A stretch of 64,000 bases of DNA from Acanthosoma haemorrhoidale (Eukaryota; Arthropoda; Insecta; Hemiptera; Acanthosomatidae). The stretch spans positions 73,883,104 to 73,947,103 of the forward strand of contig OV884014.1 in assembly GCA_930367205.1 (NCBI GenBank). Reading direction: 5' to 3'. A program made the position numbers and the translations under genes. The notes below the pieces were generated by a model, which saw only the letters and a list, made by a program, of their open reading frames with translations, was not told the origin of the DNA and did no database searches. This document shows, piece after piece, positions 22,601 to 34,273 of this stretch (position 1 is the first letter of the stretch; each line of letters starts with the position of its first letter).

Positions 22601-25600
22601 AAAACTACTTAATAAAATATTATTTGAATATGTGGAATGTATAGCGAAGTCGTAATTGGATCCTATAAAATCTTTAAAAATTAAATCACTAATTCTAATT
22701 AACTGAAAACTAATGATTTTTGTATTTGAAATTTCTGATGGTAAGCCTGTGCTCATAGTTTTCAGTATAACTGTAATGGGGCTGATGGTGATGAAATACA
22801 CAATGCATAAATTAGTTTATCCAAGCTTAAGTTTTTGAACAGTTTCATCAACGGAAAAAGTTTTTTTTTACATATATTATTAACTAAATTATATATATCA
22901 TTGAATACCAATTTTGGGCTCCTGCCTCTACTCCAGTTTTTCGAATTCATAAGAATTGAGGAAACACTCACTATTCAGTATTATGGACTAAGATGAAATA
23001 TTTGTTTTTGTTAGACCATCTTGGTTTGAACATTGTCTTTTAAAAAACCAAATCTAGTAAAATCTACAGGAATGATTACTTTTTTAATTCTTAGGCGCGA
23101 ACATTTTAGAATTTTTTTCTGCTTTGGGTCCCTAACAAAAAAAAATGACATCAAGCTTTAAATAGTTTTTGACCTCTTTCGGTAGTTTATTGTATGAACG
23201 GGCTCGAATATTTTTCTCATCGAATTAGTTAACATAAAGTTAATTTATCATAACTTAAACATATAATAGCTCAGCCCAGGGCGTTGTTGGAATATTCCTT
23301 TCAAGTTTCAAATTCAATTGGATTAATAATTGTACATCAACAATCCGCTATCGTTGAGCAGAAAGGCATACAAAAAAAAAAACGGTCACCTCGTACCATT
23401 AATCGAATAACGATCGCTGCTAGTGAAAGAATACAATTTAGTATAAAGGAAGATAAATGAAAATTTCCCGAATTGAAAATCTAATTTATTTAATTTTATT
23501 CGTATACAGTACAGTTGAATTTTTTCCAAGATATTTTCATAACCGGCTAATGGGATCTGTTACTTTTTCAACTCATCGTTAGTTCCGATATTCCTCCGGT
23601 TTCCATTTAAACGATCCTTTTTTTTATATATGCCACAATCAGCTCCAATCCCTGCCGGATAATTCAAAGAAGTTGAGAAGAGATGCGCATCGCTTCTCCA
23701 ATACTCACAATTTTCCCCAATGGCTTTTCAAAGATCCTTCCTTCATCCTAAAAAATAAGTCCAGCTCTCTATTTTTTTGATGAACGGGACATCCTCAGGG
23801 TGGCTGACAGGTTGAATAACACATTGACGACAGTAATACAGTTATAAACACTACCACCTGGGGACGAAACGTAAACTACTCGTTATTCTGCTGTCGTGTT
23901 CGAAATATCTGTTATGTGTTCCCCCAGATTGTGTGAACAGTTTTTTCTTCTTTCGTCATTTTTATAGTGATGTTCGCTCAAAACATAGAGGAGTAAGCCT
24001 CACCCATCCAGACTCCAGGAAGGGAAGAAAGGGAGGAATCGGCCAGCCAACGTGAAGCAGAAATGAGCACATCTTGGTATCTCCACAAATACTTACCAAT
24101 GTAAGTACCCTGATTAATTAAATTTCTGAACCTCCAAGAACATATTACAGCACAAAAGGTTTTCACTTATCAAACTACTTCAGCATCCATCAATATCAGC
24201 TCAACACCTATCTTTAAATATTTATTCAGTCAATATTCCAAATTAACTAACCCCACTAATATTGCTGTAACAGATTTTGGCATCTATTTTCCCTCATACA
24301 TGTTTTATTTTCATTTAATACTCTATTTTCCACAGACGAATTATTTTATTTATCTCAATCAGTTACACAGTTCACTTGAATCTGTAGGTTAGACTGAGAC
24401 TGAAGAAGAATAAGACACAAGGAGGAACCAACATAATACGCACCAAGTACAATAACTGTGACAAATGAACGTGCCTCGGAGTAGCCGGCCTCCACTGCTA
24501 ATGACCCCTCCTCTCTTTATTATGCCCTATCTCACTGTCGTCATTATCTCATTCTCACTCTTATCCTCCCTTCATCCTGCGTAGCTATTCCACAGCAACA
24601 ATGTAACATATTAAGTCGACAATAAATAGTGAAATAATGAACTAGACGTCAGTATGTTCATGCCTTCACAGTAGAAAACAAATTTCTCATATACAAATAG
24701 TTGCTAAACCCAATTTGGACATTAAGTCTAAAGCTGCAGAGAACAACCAAAACATCCAACATTAATCCCTTCATTCAGCCAAGGAATCCCAGCATTCCAA
24801 TCAGAAGTCCTCAGAACTCCAGTCTACGCTCCATTTTAAATTACTAAATCATCCCTTCACAGATATCTCCATGTTCCAACTGTCCTCGACCTTGTACCCT
24901 TAAGATTTTCCGAGTTCCACTAAGTCCTATACGCTTATAGAAATCTTCTTGTAAAATGCTTTTCCATACTTATCCGTGCAATCCTCCTCACTGCTTAAAA
25001 CGATTTTTCGCGATCGATGTAAATAGATATGTATGCTATTGGGTCCTGTTGCAGGCCATCATACCCACTCATGTCCTGAGCGGCTGTGGCTCTGTTTACG
25101 TCTCTATCGATTTCACCTCATGGCGAAACGGTCGGAGATGTGGCGAGAAATCCACTGCTTCCGGTCCTTCCATCGGCTCGCTGGTGGAATTTTGTTTCGG
25201 AATGGAGGGGGGGGGGGGAGTAGTGGAGAATGTGTATGTAAATATTGTTTGCATGGTGGTAAATGATTGTATGGTGGGAAATCGAACATAAGTATGATTA
25301 AATCTTAAACCTAATCAATAATGCAGATCAAGCAAAGTGTAATTTTTCAAATAAAGATCTTATATAGAGAAACAAAAAATCTTCATTTTGATGCATTATT
25401 CATTTTATGTAAGTTACTAACCATTAGTATTTATATCCACTTAGGGAATTTATATTTTGTTTCGGTACATCCAGGTATGTACCTGGATTTACACATAACA
25501 AAATATAAATATATGTTAGTTTTTACATATCGTTGTTTGAATAAATGTTGATGTCATTTTTCAAAGTGTTTACAGTATTATTTATTTATTATAATTGTAT

Positions 25601-27082
25601 TATTTATTTTCGGTTTTGTATACATTTATTTCATTTTCATAATTCAATTTACCTGAAGAATATGTATATTCTTTATAATAAATGGGATAATAATGTAGAT
25701 TTTTTGAAAAATCTCATGTCACTTATAAACTTGATCAAAATTCAAAGTAATGGCATTAAAAAAAAAGGGGTGACCATCAAATAAACAGACCGTGGGCATA
25801 TATCTATTTTGTAGTCGATTTACTAATAATGTAAAAATAACTTCTTGACCGTCATTTAAGACTTAAATATTGATTTCCACCCCATAGTTAAGTGCACATT
25901 ATATTTTATGTGGCAAAAGCAGTTCAAAGATAATTAATTAATATTAGCCAAACAAAAAATGTGCATGACTCCCCGAAATCCAGTCCGGGTCTACCAACCA
26001 AGGTACACTACACTACGGATCGGTATGGATCCGGTATGGATGGATAGTTTTACAATATTAGTTTACTTGTATTCTTCATTGAAAAAATTACGTCTAGTGA
26101 GCAAGATGGGATATTTAAATACATGAATTATTTCTGTTCAAAGCCGTATAAGCAAGCGTCCCACTAAGATTAAAAAAAAAACAACACCATCGTGTCACAC
26201 TTTGTGCCACCGCCCCAAAAGAAATTTCATTTCGATATAAAAACCGCTTCTCAGGGTTAAATTTGAACCCCTACCCCCCAGCCAATGAAACAGTACCAAT
26301 CATTGTTTTTTTGTATTCATCAAGACCAGTTTACTATTTAATTTTCTGTGACAAAGAGCATGATCGTTGGTTACTTCTTTTTTTTATGGTTTCAAACTTA
26401 GAAGAGGTTCACATAAAGAGCTTAAATTTCAGCTTAAGTTATTTTTTATTTATTTTTCAATCCCATTAATACATGTGAGCTCCAAAGAGAATAGTACGCC
26501 TTTACATATTTTTACGCATAAAACTCTAATTGTACAATGGATTTCATCGCTCAATAGCTGATTAAATTCATTTGAATCAAGTATATTTAAGAAATTAAAG
26601 AAAAAAAATAAACTTAATTCTGAGACTATGTCCTCTAAGGGTAACAAAAAGGAAGAAATAAGAACGTTTTGATGAAAAAGGATAAAAAATATTTACACCA
26701 TAACTTGGACTGATGCAATTAGATTATAAATAATACAATGGGCTTTGGCTATTTACCTATAAGACAGCTACAATGAACAAACAGGAAAAAAATGAAACAA
26801 AACTGAGTAGAGATGATAAATAAAACATAGGAATTGTCAAAAGGGGATAAAGAGCTTATTTGGTGACTTAAATGAACCGACATGATGATATCGAAACAAA
26901 AAAATATCAATCAACTTAATATTTCATCAAGTTTTCCAACTATGAACACACTATTTATATTGGATATCCCTCACACAAAACAGCACTTAATGGGTGATTA
27001 TCTTTAAGCGAACTCCCCTTTTCAGGCCCCTACATTAACAGGGCCCCAGCCAACCCCTTGTACGTCTACCTCATCAGTTTAA
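19625..27082. other. Long stretch without a recognisable gene
   Basis: AT-rich non-coding DNA with scattered GC-richer patches. At 22030-22160 the minus strand holds GGGTTCAAGCC, B-box-like and isolated. At 25040-25200 there is a GC-rich segment after a possible GTTGCAG acceptor, with no recognisable product, followed by a 12-G tract at 25207-25218. I could not support any exon. It may be intron of the gene with the exon at 40308. Confidence 0.45.
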
Positions 27083-27217
27083 GTGAAGCTGATACAAAGA
27101 GACCGGGCTCACAAAAGAGCAAACCTGACGACCAAGCTGCTTACGAATCCAATAAAGACAACGAAGTTGCTTACTAATGCGGTTAAGAACGCACGGAGGA
27201 CTTCCACGACTTTACTG
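27083..27217 (+). CDS. Possible exon with duplicated decapeptide
   Basis: An open frame ending at a good donor (CTG|GTAAGT at 27218). It contains two adjacent 30-bp units encoding TTKLLTNPIK and TTKLLTNAVK. Eight of ten residues are identical while several codons differ silently, which hints at coding constraint. Against it, an in-frame TAA lies just upstream of the GTG at 27083, so the nearest CAG acceptor (27077) does not give an open exon. No known family. Confidence 0.2.
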
Positions 27218-27223
27218 GTAAGT

Positions 27224-29628
27224 AGCGCAATTTGCCTTTTCTCCCCCTCCACATCTGTAACCTTCCTACTCCCTGAACCTTTCATCCTTTACTTTTATCG
27301 CGCAGCATCCGATTTCCTTAGGGATTGTCCTTTAAATTGTTCTAATAAAGTGACTCAGGTGTCTTTTCCCTTCTCCGGTGATGATATCTCCATCTCCCTC
27401 TGGGGTTTATTTCTGATATAAATAAAACACCTTATGTCAATAAAACCCATTATTTTCATAAAATATTGAAAATAACAACGTGTGTGTAAAGTACAAAGGC
27501 CTGCAAACAAAATCAGAAAAACAAATTTAACAGTTGCATGGGATTTTTCTGTTTAACATCGAATCGAAAATTATCTTTGTTTGTTTCACGTCACGAATTA
27601 ATTTTTTTCTCAAATAATGAAATTTGAAAGATATTAAAAGAGCACTATAGTTATGAAAAAAATCCCTTTTTATTTTAATAAAACAAATAGATTTTATATG
27701 AAGTGTTTGTTCGTTTTCTTTGATTCTTCTTCAGGTGAGATTTTATGTGCCTGTACCTAGTGATTCACATTATAGCATCTAACAGTAGTCGGTTGTATCC
27801 CGGCAATATCTCATCTTCCTTGATAGCGTCAGTCATCTTTCTATAATAATACCCTGCTTCTCACTAAAGGCTCCTATGTTTTCAGGGAAGTAGTTAACAA
27901 TTTTAGGCAAGTTGCTTGAACCAGTAATAAGAAACTGGCTCTTTTTGTTTTGCATGCAAATCGAATCATTCCCGGCTTTCACTTTGGATTACAGAACATG
28001 AATTTAACTTCATAGCAATTATAAACATTGTACATGTTAGTACATTGTACACAGCTTCGAGATGAAAAAATTATAAAATTGCCATATTTCTCGACTTCCG
28101 CCCAGCAAGCGTTCGACGAAGTTTGGCACTCCAACCTTCTGTACTTCTGAAAGTACAAAAAAAAATGTTCCTCTTAACCTATTTAAAATTCTGAATTCAT
28201 TGTTTAAAGAACGGGCGTTTCCTGTACGAGCTAAGAACAAATTATTTTCAACGAGATACGGGTTTCTTTTCAACTCTTACTCCTGTAGTGTGGTTTATTG
28301 GTTTGTGCAGTTTGATTGTTTAATTTAGATGTCAAACTAGAAGTTTCGGATTCAGTAGGGCACAATGCTCTTAGGAATAGGTTAAACATTGTACATTTAG
28401 TCTGTAATGATACCGTGAGGTTAGTAAGTGTTGGTCCATGATTTCCGGTTCAAGCCGGCGAGCGTTGAGAGAACTAGTTGTGTAAGGTTTCTTGCTAGTT
28501 AAATATGATAAATTTTTACTAAGCTTTGCATTTCAATGAGTTCTCGGGTCAATTTAATTATGCAAGTATCACCGACAAATGTCACGAATAGTCTACTTTG
28601 ATAATGTGTGATGTCATATGTGTGCAGATAGTAAATTTGTAGGCTCAATGCCTTCCCTTGTGGACCTGCCTTTATATCAGAAGCACTAACTCCACAATAG
28701 CCAACTGTTTCATGTTATTGTCTATTTTCTGGTAGTGCATGGAAATCCTGCTTCGAACTAGAATCCGTCTGAAAACACCAATTATTTCGTCTAGAATAAC
28801 TTTACCCAGAAATCCATCCCCATGCAATGCTGTCACTCTGTGGAACCGCCCGCGTCTATCTAACTTGGGTTGCGTGCTCACTTAACTCAGAAGTAACAAC
28901 ATAGGGCTTTCATTAAAGCTTTCCTCGAAATATTTTGTATTACAATACGCTAAGAGTAGCAAGGGTCTTTCAGACTTATTATTCAATTTATCACTGAATA
29001 CCTTGTATTCATTTTTATTCTAAATCCACTACAGCATCATTTTATAGACTACGAAAACATGTTAGATATGTAAACAAAAAAAATAAAATACATATACATT
29101 TGTCATCAAAATATATTTTATACCACTCGAGCAATAGCTGCTATGAAGAATCATAAAAGAAAAACTCCTGTACGCATAATGTATTCAAGTAATCTATCAG
29201 TTAAATAATCTTTGTAAAGGAGAGTCTTTTAAAAGAAAAGAAATAAAAGCATTATTATGAAGTACAATCGAAACACTGGTATATACAAATATTAAGAATT
29301 ACGTTACTACATACTGGGTGGAATGCTTAGGACTGAGTGGAATCTGGGGCTAAAGCTGAGACATATGTGTATAAGAAAAGGGCAAGGTTCTGGGAATAGG
29401 AAGTAAGGGAAGTAAGGAGGGTTGCTTACTTAAAAATAACAGGAACCATCAGTGAATTCCATGTAGTCACGAGGCAGGTATACAGTTCTGCTCATGCCCC
29501 TTTTACTTGTTTTTGACATTATAAAACTTATCGAACAGAACAGTAACTAAAGCACAGAACAGAAGAGATGGCTGAGGTGTGTACGCACACCTACACTGAT
29601 GTGTAGTTTAAAGTCCAACTTAAAGATA
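27224..29628. other. No gene found
   Basis: AT-rich. Minus-strand frames at 28037-28273 and 28672-28881 contain no motif I can name. Confidence 0.5.
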
Positions 29629-30164
29629 TCACTGTAGGTGTTCGAAATGGTCACCATTAACATCCACATAGTTGAACGGTGCCTCATCAGACCACACAAT
29701 CATCTCTGCAAACTCTTCATCGTTGCGCACCATGTTATTAAACCACTCGCTGTACTCCATTCTACGATCTGGGTCGTCCTCGTTCATTGCGTGTAGCAAT
29801 CTTGGGATGTAGCACTTCCACTTTGCTGTCTTTAAAATTCGCCGAACACTTGAGCGACTCACTCCAGTTTCACGGGCACACTGTCTCACAGACTTCTGTG
29901 GTGAGCGAGTGAATTGTTGTAACACAAGATGGGAGTTAAATGGACTTGTTACTGTTACAGGTCGTCCAGATCGTTGTTTGTGTACATCTTTAACACAGCC
30001 TTCGGTTTCAAATTTGTCTCAAATGCGACGAATCGTTAAACGTTTCGGTGGCTCTGTTTGATACACATTTCGACATTACCGTTGAACCTCATTAATGTTT
30101 TCTTACTTAAAATACCACTTTAAAACAGACTTCCTTTCATCAAATGTAAGCCTTATGCCAGCCA
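29629..30164 (-). pseudogene. Mariner-type transposase, core deleted
   Basis: The minus-strand frame starts at an ATG (30164) with MAGIRLTFDERKSVLKWYFK. Stops at 30103-30105, 30076-30078 and 30019-30021 interrupt the N-terminal helix-turn-helix region. It then continues through CVKDVHKQRSGRPVTVT, TRSPQKSVRQCARETGVS and PDRRMEYSEWF to IVWSDEA, the first catalytic Asp. It jumps straight to PFNYVDVNGDHFEHLQ and a stop. The region carrying the second and third catalytic acids is missing. A terminal-repeat-like GGATACATTTTTTTGGACCCC lies at 30339-30359, followed by CGTA. The left end of the element was not located. Confidence 0.82.
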
Positions 30165-30336
30165 TGTTTACTCGAGTAACAAGGTACAACTAACAATAAA
30201 ACACTAACTATCTGGCGACTGTCATCTGACAAAACAAAACAACGTATGTATGGCGATTCCCGGAACTACAAACTATTACACTACCAAAAATGAGACAACT
30301 CCGTCAATTAGTTTGCAAGTTATGGACTTTTAAACA

Positions 30337-30362
30337 GTGGATACATTTTTTTGGACCCCTCG
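30337..30362 (-). repeat. Terminal inverted repeat of the 29629 transposon
   Basis: Reversed, it begins CGAGGGGTCCAAAAAAATGT next to a TA, the typical mariner target site (30363-30364). It resembles the end at 4201 (CAGGGTGTCCAAAAAGAATG). Confidence 0.55.
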
Positions 30363-30364
30363 TA

Positions 30365-33300
30365 TGCAAAAACTTATTACCTAAGTACATTGTTATACCA
30401 TTTGTTCCTCAAATTTAACTAATCAATTGTATCTCATTGAAACAGGCTCAAACGACTTAGTTAGATACTCACCAAAATCTTTTAGAAAGCCAACTCACAA
30501 AACACAATAAATACATCCGTATCTAAAGAGTAAATTAATTAATAGATCCGTGGTATGATTTTACCCCCAAAAAATTAATGTTTGTGCTAATTTTTAATAC
30601 ATATTCATTATTTTATTAATACTTGTTATTTAGACGTTTTCCGGCTCGCACGGTGACTGTCTTGGTCAATCCAGATCAGCGGTAAAGTTAAATTGTCCTC
30701 AAAAGACATCCAATTTTAATATCGGGGGAGAAGAAACAAGTAATTTTAGTTTTTTTTTTAAACGTAACACAATCATAACAGTGCTTCTTAACTAAAAATT
30801 CCGTACACGACTGTTTAGGACATTATACAGAAACTTTCATAACAAACAGCACGTACAGGTAAACCCACCGATACAAGGACTGACGGCACCTAACTTACCC
30901 GGTAACATTCAACGAGCAGACGTTTGGAACAGAGATCTTGAATACCAATGAGCTTCATACTTACCTTTACCAAAAAAGGGTTGAACTCACTGAATCTCCT
31001 TTGCATTCGTGTCAGACAAGCCATTTTGTCACATTGACAGCTCATTCGCTGGCTGTGAGACTAGTCACAGTTTTGAATCAATAAATAAATTTAAAAAAAT
31101 AATAAAACATGGAAATCATATAAACCTACAAAAATGAAGTTAGAAAATAACTCTGATAACTGTCCAAATTTCTAATTGTCGTTTACTCCTATCAGGGGTA
31201 CTTTCTGTTTAACTTCGACGTATCTACTTTAGAATACAATTTGATACAAATTCAAAAAACGTTTCATGATTGCATCTGTTTCATTCTCCATTTTATTCTC
31301 TTCTTGCATAAAATTATTTAAAACGCAATGAAAGGAACAATTTTATTGGTGAAAAAAGCAGCAAGAAAATCCTTTTAATACCTAAATAGTAATTATAGTA
31401 TTTGACTGAGTCAAATTGCCGAAGGGTTATATTGTAGACTCAGTTAGCAACTTAGCCAGTACGGACATCTGGCACCCTGACATATGTAGAGGACAGAGGA
31501 TTACCTCAAACCCTTGACGACTAGAAGGGTAGCCTGACACCCTAATCCAGGAATGACAAACGAGCCGACCCTTAAATGACGAACCCTCAACGCCTCCACG
31601 ATGGCTAATGTTCTCCCTAGCCGCGTTTGTACCAGAACAGCCACTACTAAGTGGTAGGGATTACAGGCCCTAATTACTAATGTGTCCTTACTAATCACTT
31701 TTAGAAAGGATTAGTAAACCTAGCCAAAACGGCTCCTAGTAGTATTTCCAACCTTTACACATGATCAGAAAATGCCATTTCTGAAGTCATTAGCTTGGGT
31801 ACGTCGATCTTCTCACTTGAGAAGAAAAATACGAGATTGTGAGCATTGCCACGCCTGATGTCTGAGTAGATAGTTTATTAAAATAAGCGTTCTATGAAAG
31901 CTTTCTTTTGCTATTTACTTCATTTTGTGTTTCGTATTTTGCATAAGTTAGTGTAGAGTCCTTTTACTTCGGCGAGGTAAATGAAAGGAAACAGGAGAAT
32001 GGTTGACTAGCCCGTAAGCCCGTTTAACCTATTCACCCCTTGTATCACAAATGATTAATGACATCCGACAATAGACAATATAGATACACCGTTTTCTGCT
32101 TCTCTAGATTCACATACTAAGTCATTACCCATATAGTTCAACTAATTTTGCTTGTCCGCTGTATTCCCTATATATCAATATCAATCATACCGTACACTTT
32201 TCAGTACCACAGAATGTGTACATGTGTAACATTCATATCTGTTATCCAACTGAGCACATATGTTTTAGAAACGAGCATATATGAGTATAAGATATATTGG
32301 TATTTTCGTTTTATCATTATGGTAATTATATCCTATACATATATATAGAGATTTGCATAAACAAACGTATTACTGAGTTATTGAATCAATTTCTTTATCC
32401 CAGTAATGATCAGTTTAAACCAAAAAGTATTCATTGAAAAACGCCCCCCCCCCCAGTTGGCAACGCCTGTGGCACTTAGGCGCCTATGCCGACCCGAAAA
32501 TTTGCACAGATATTTACCTAAAAGCTATTTATTTATCAGGCATATGTATTACCGTAGATCTTGACTACATTGTCCAGGTATAAGGTCCTAAAACCAAAGT
32601 AAGCTACAATCACCTCAAAAGCAACTGGTATCCCAGGTTGGGGAAAGACAATAAACCTGTTTTATAACTATACCATTCAACTTACTAATATTTTTATAAC
32701 ACCTTGAATCCTACAGTATATCTGCGCAGGTAGAATCAAGCAGCTCTGTTTGTAGGTAAAATTATATGTAAATCACTGATAATAAAATGAAATAAATTTA
32801 ATATAGAGTTATTTTGGTATGTTTATATTGCTTTTATTATATATACTTTAATAACTTAATATTAGGAGGGATCAGCTTTTTAGCATTTATATATTCATGC
32901 CATATTTATTATTATTATTTAGAATCATAACACCTATTTTTATTTGGTTATAGTTATATTATTTTTATATATTTACTTTTTATTTGTTTATGTTTTTATC
33001 AAGATTTATTAATTAATATTAATGGTGATATAATTAGTAATTTTCACATTTTACGTATAGTAGTTCGGTAATTCACCTATTTAACAAATACATGGCTTGG
33101 TTGTTCATGGCTTATAATTGTTAAAAACCTACTAAGGTAAGTTTACTCGACGCAGCTTTCATTTGTTATCATATTTGTCTTTGAGAACAATAAAATAAAT
33201 TTATTTATACATTCTTATGAATACATGATCTGTTTGTAAAGTAGAATACAATAATAATTTTCATACACTGAAATACTGCCTGTTAATATAATTAATTACC

Positions 33301-33418
33301 CAGTTGTTGCAGTACGGCGCTACGCACCAACACTCCCGCACAACTTCTGTATTGCGGGATTTTACCGCTCAAAGGGAAGGTAGCAGGTAAAAATTTCAAC
33401 AGACCCTTTGAGAATCTT
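30365..33418. other. No gene found; GC-richer patch 31440-31740
   Basis: AT-rich except for a GC-richer segment at 31440-31740 with an unrecognised minus-strand frame (31501-31698). That segment is probably a mobile-element fragment. A C11 tract lies at 32444-32454. Confidence 0.45.
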
Positions 33419-33422
33419 TTAA

Positions 33423-34129
33423 CCCTTTATTAGGCGCGTGATTTTTTTCACACGGTTAAGCGCGTGAGGTACACGGGTCCCCTATAATTTATAAGCGATT
33501 TTTGGCAGTTTTTTTGTTAGCAAAGAACGCACTTGTTGGTCATGCATGAAAGAATACACATGTGCTGAAATAATACATTAATATTTAATATAATATTTTA
33601 TAAATCTAAAACTTTCAATATAAAAGATATCAGAGAACTGTCGAAGAATTTACTAGATTTCTGGTTTTCACATATTGTTTAATAATTAAACTTATTGAAA
33701 GTTATCATTCCTCTTAATATTAACCGCATTTACCTTTTAAATGATTAACACACATCAAGTGATACAATTGAGGCACCAGTTTTTTTTAGATCGTTCACGA
33801 GCTCAACCACATTAAGCACAATGTCAGTTACCAGTTTTTTCTCCTATTAAAATTTCTCGTCTCGGGTATAAAAAATAAACGTAGTAGAGATTAATAATTG
33901 TTAACCTTTATATTATATCACAATTTTTTTTATTCTAAATTCAAATTTTCGAAAATAAGAGGGCATTGTATTTGAAATGCTCATAAAAATAATCAAGTGT
34001 GTGTAGCTGCAAATTAATTGGCAATAAAATAAGCTACACTGACTTATGCCTCCCTCCCAAAAGATGCGATTTATAATGCCATCGTAGTCAGCTGGGGGTA
34101 CAAATGTACCCATATTGCCTGACGTGTGG
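33423..34129. mobile_element. Possible piggyBac-type non-autonomous element
   Basis: 707 bp bounded by TTAA at 33419-33422 and 34130-34133, the target of piggyBac elements. The left end starts CCCTTTATTAGGCGCGTG. The right part holds GGGGGTACAAATGTACCC close to the end, a pattern seen near ends of such elements. The two outermost ends do not match as clean inverted repeats, so the boundaries and the assignment are tentative. Confidence 0.28.
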
Positions 34130-34133
34130 TTAA

Positions 34134-34238
34134 AGAAAACTCTTATTATACAAAAAATGTACCGATCCAACAATCAGATGCCTCTCTATTTTTGTTATTT
34201 AAATTTTTTTTTTATAATTTAATAACGAAATGTACTGC

Positions 34239-34273
<35 letters not shown>

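Noticed and set aside
25040..25200. Host exon after the GTTGCAG acceptor
   Set aside because: Open in more than one frame, no recognisable protein motif, and no clear donor; could be a GC-rich repeat.
28037..28273. LINE C-terminal fragment on the minus strand
   Set aside because: Some frames look protein-like, but none shows a conserved motif strong enough to call.
34244..34270. (TA)n run as regulatory or replication element
   Set aside because: Ordinary simple repeat in AT-rich DNA.
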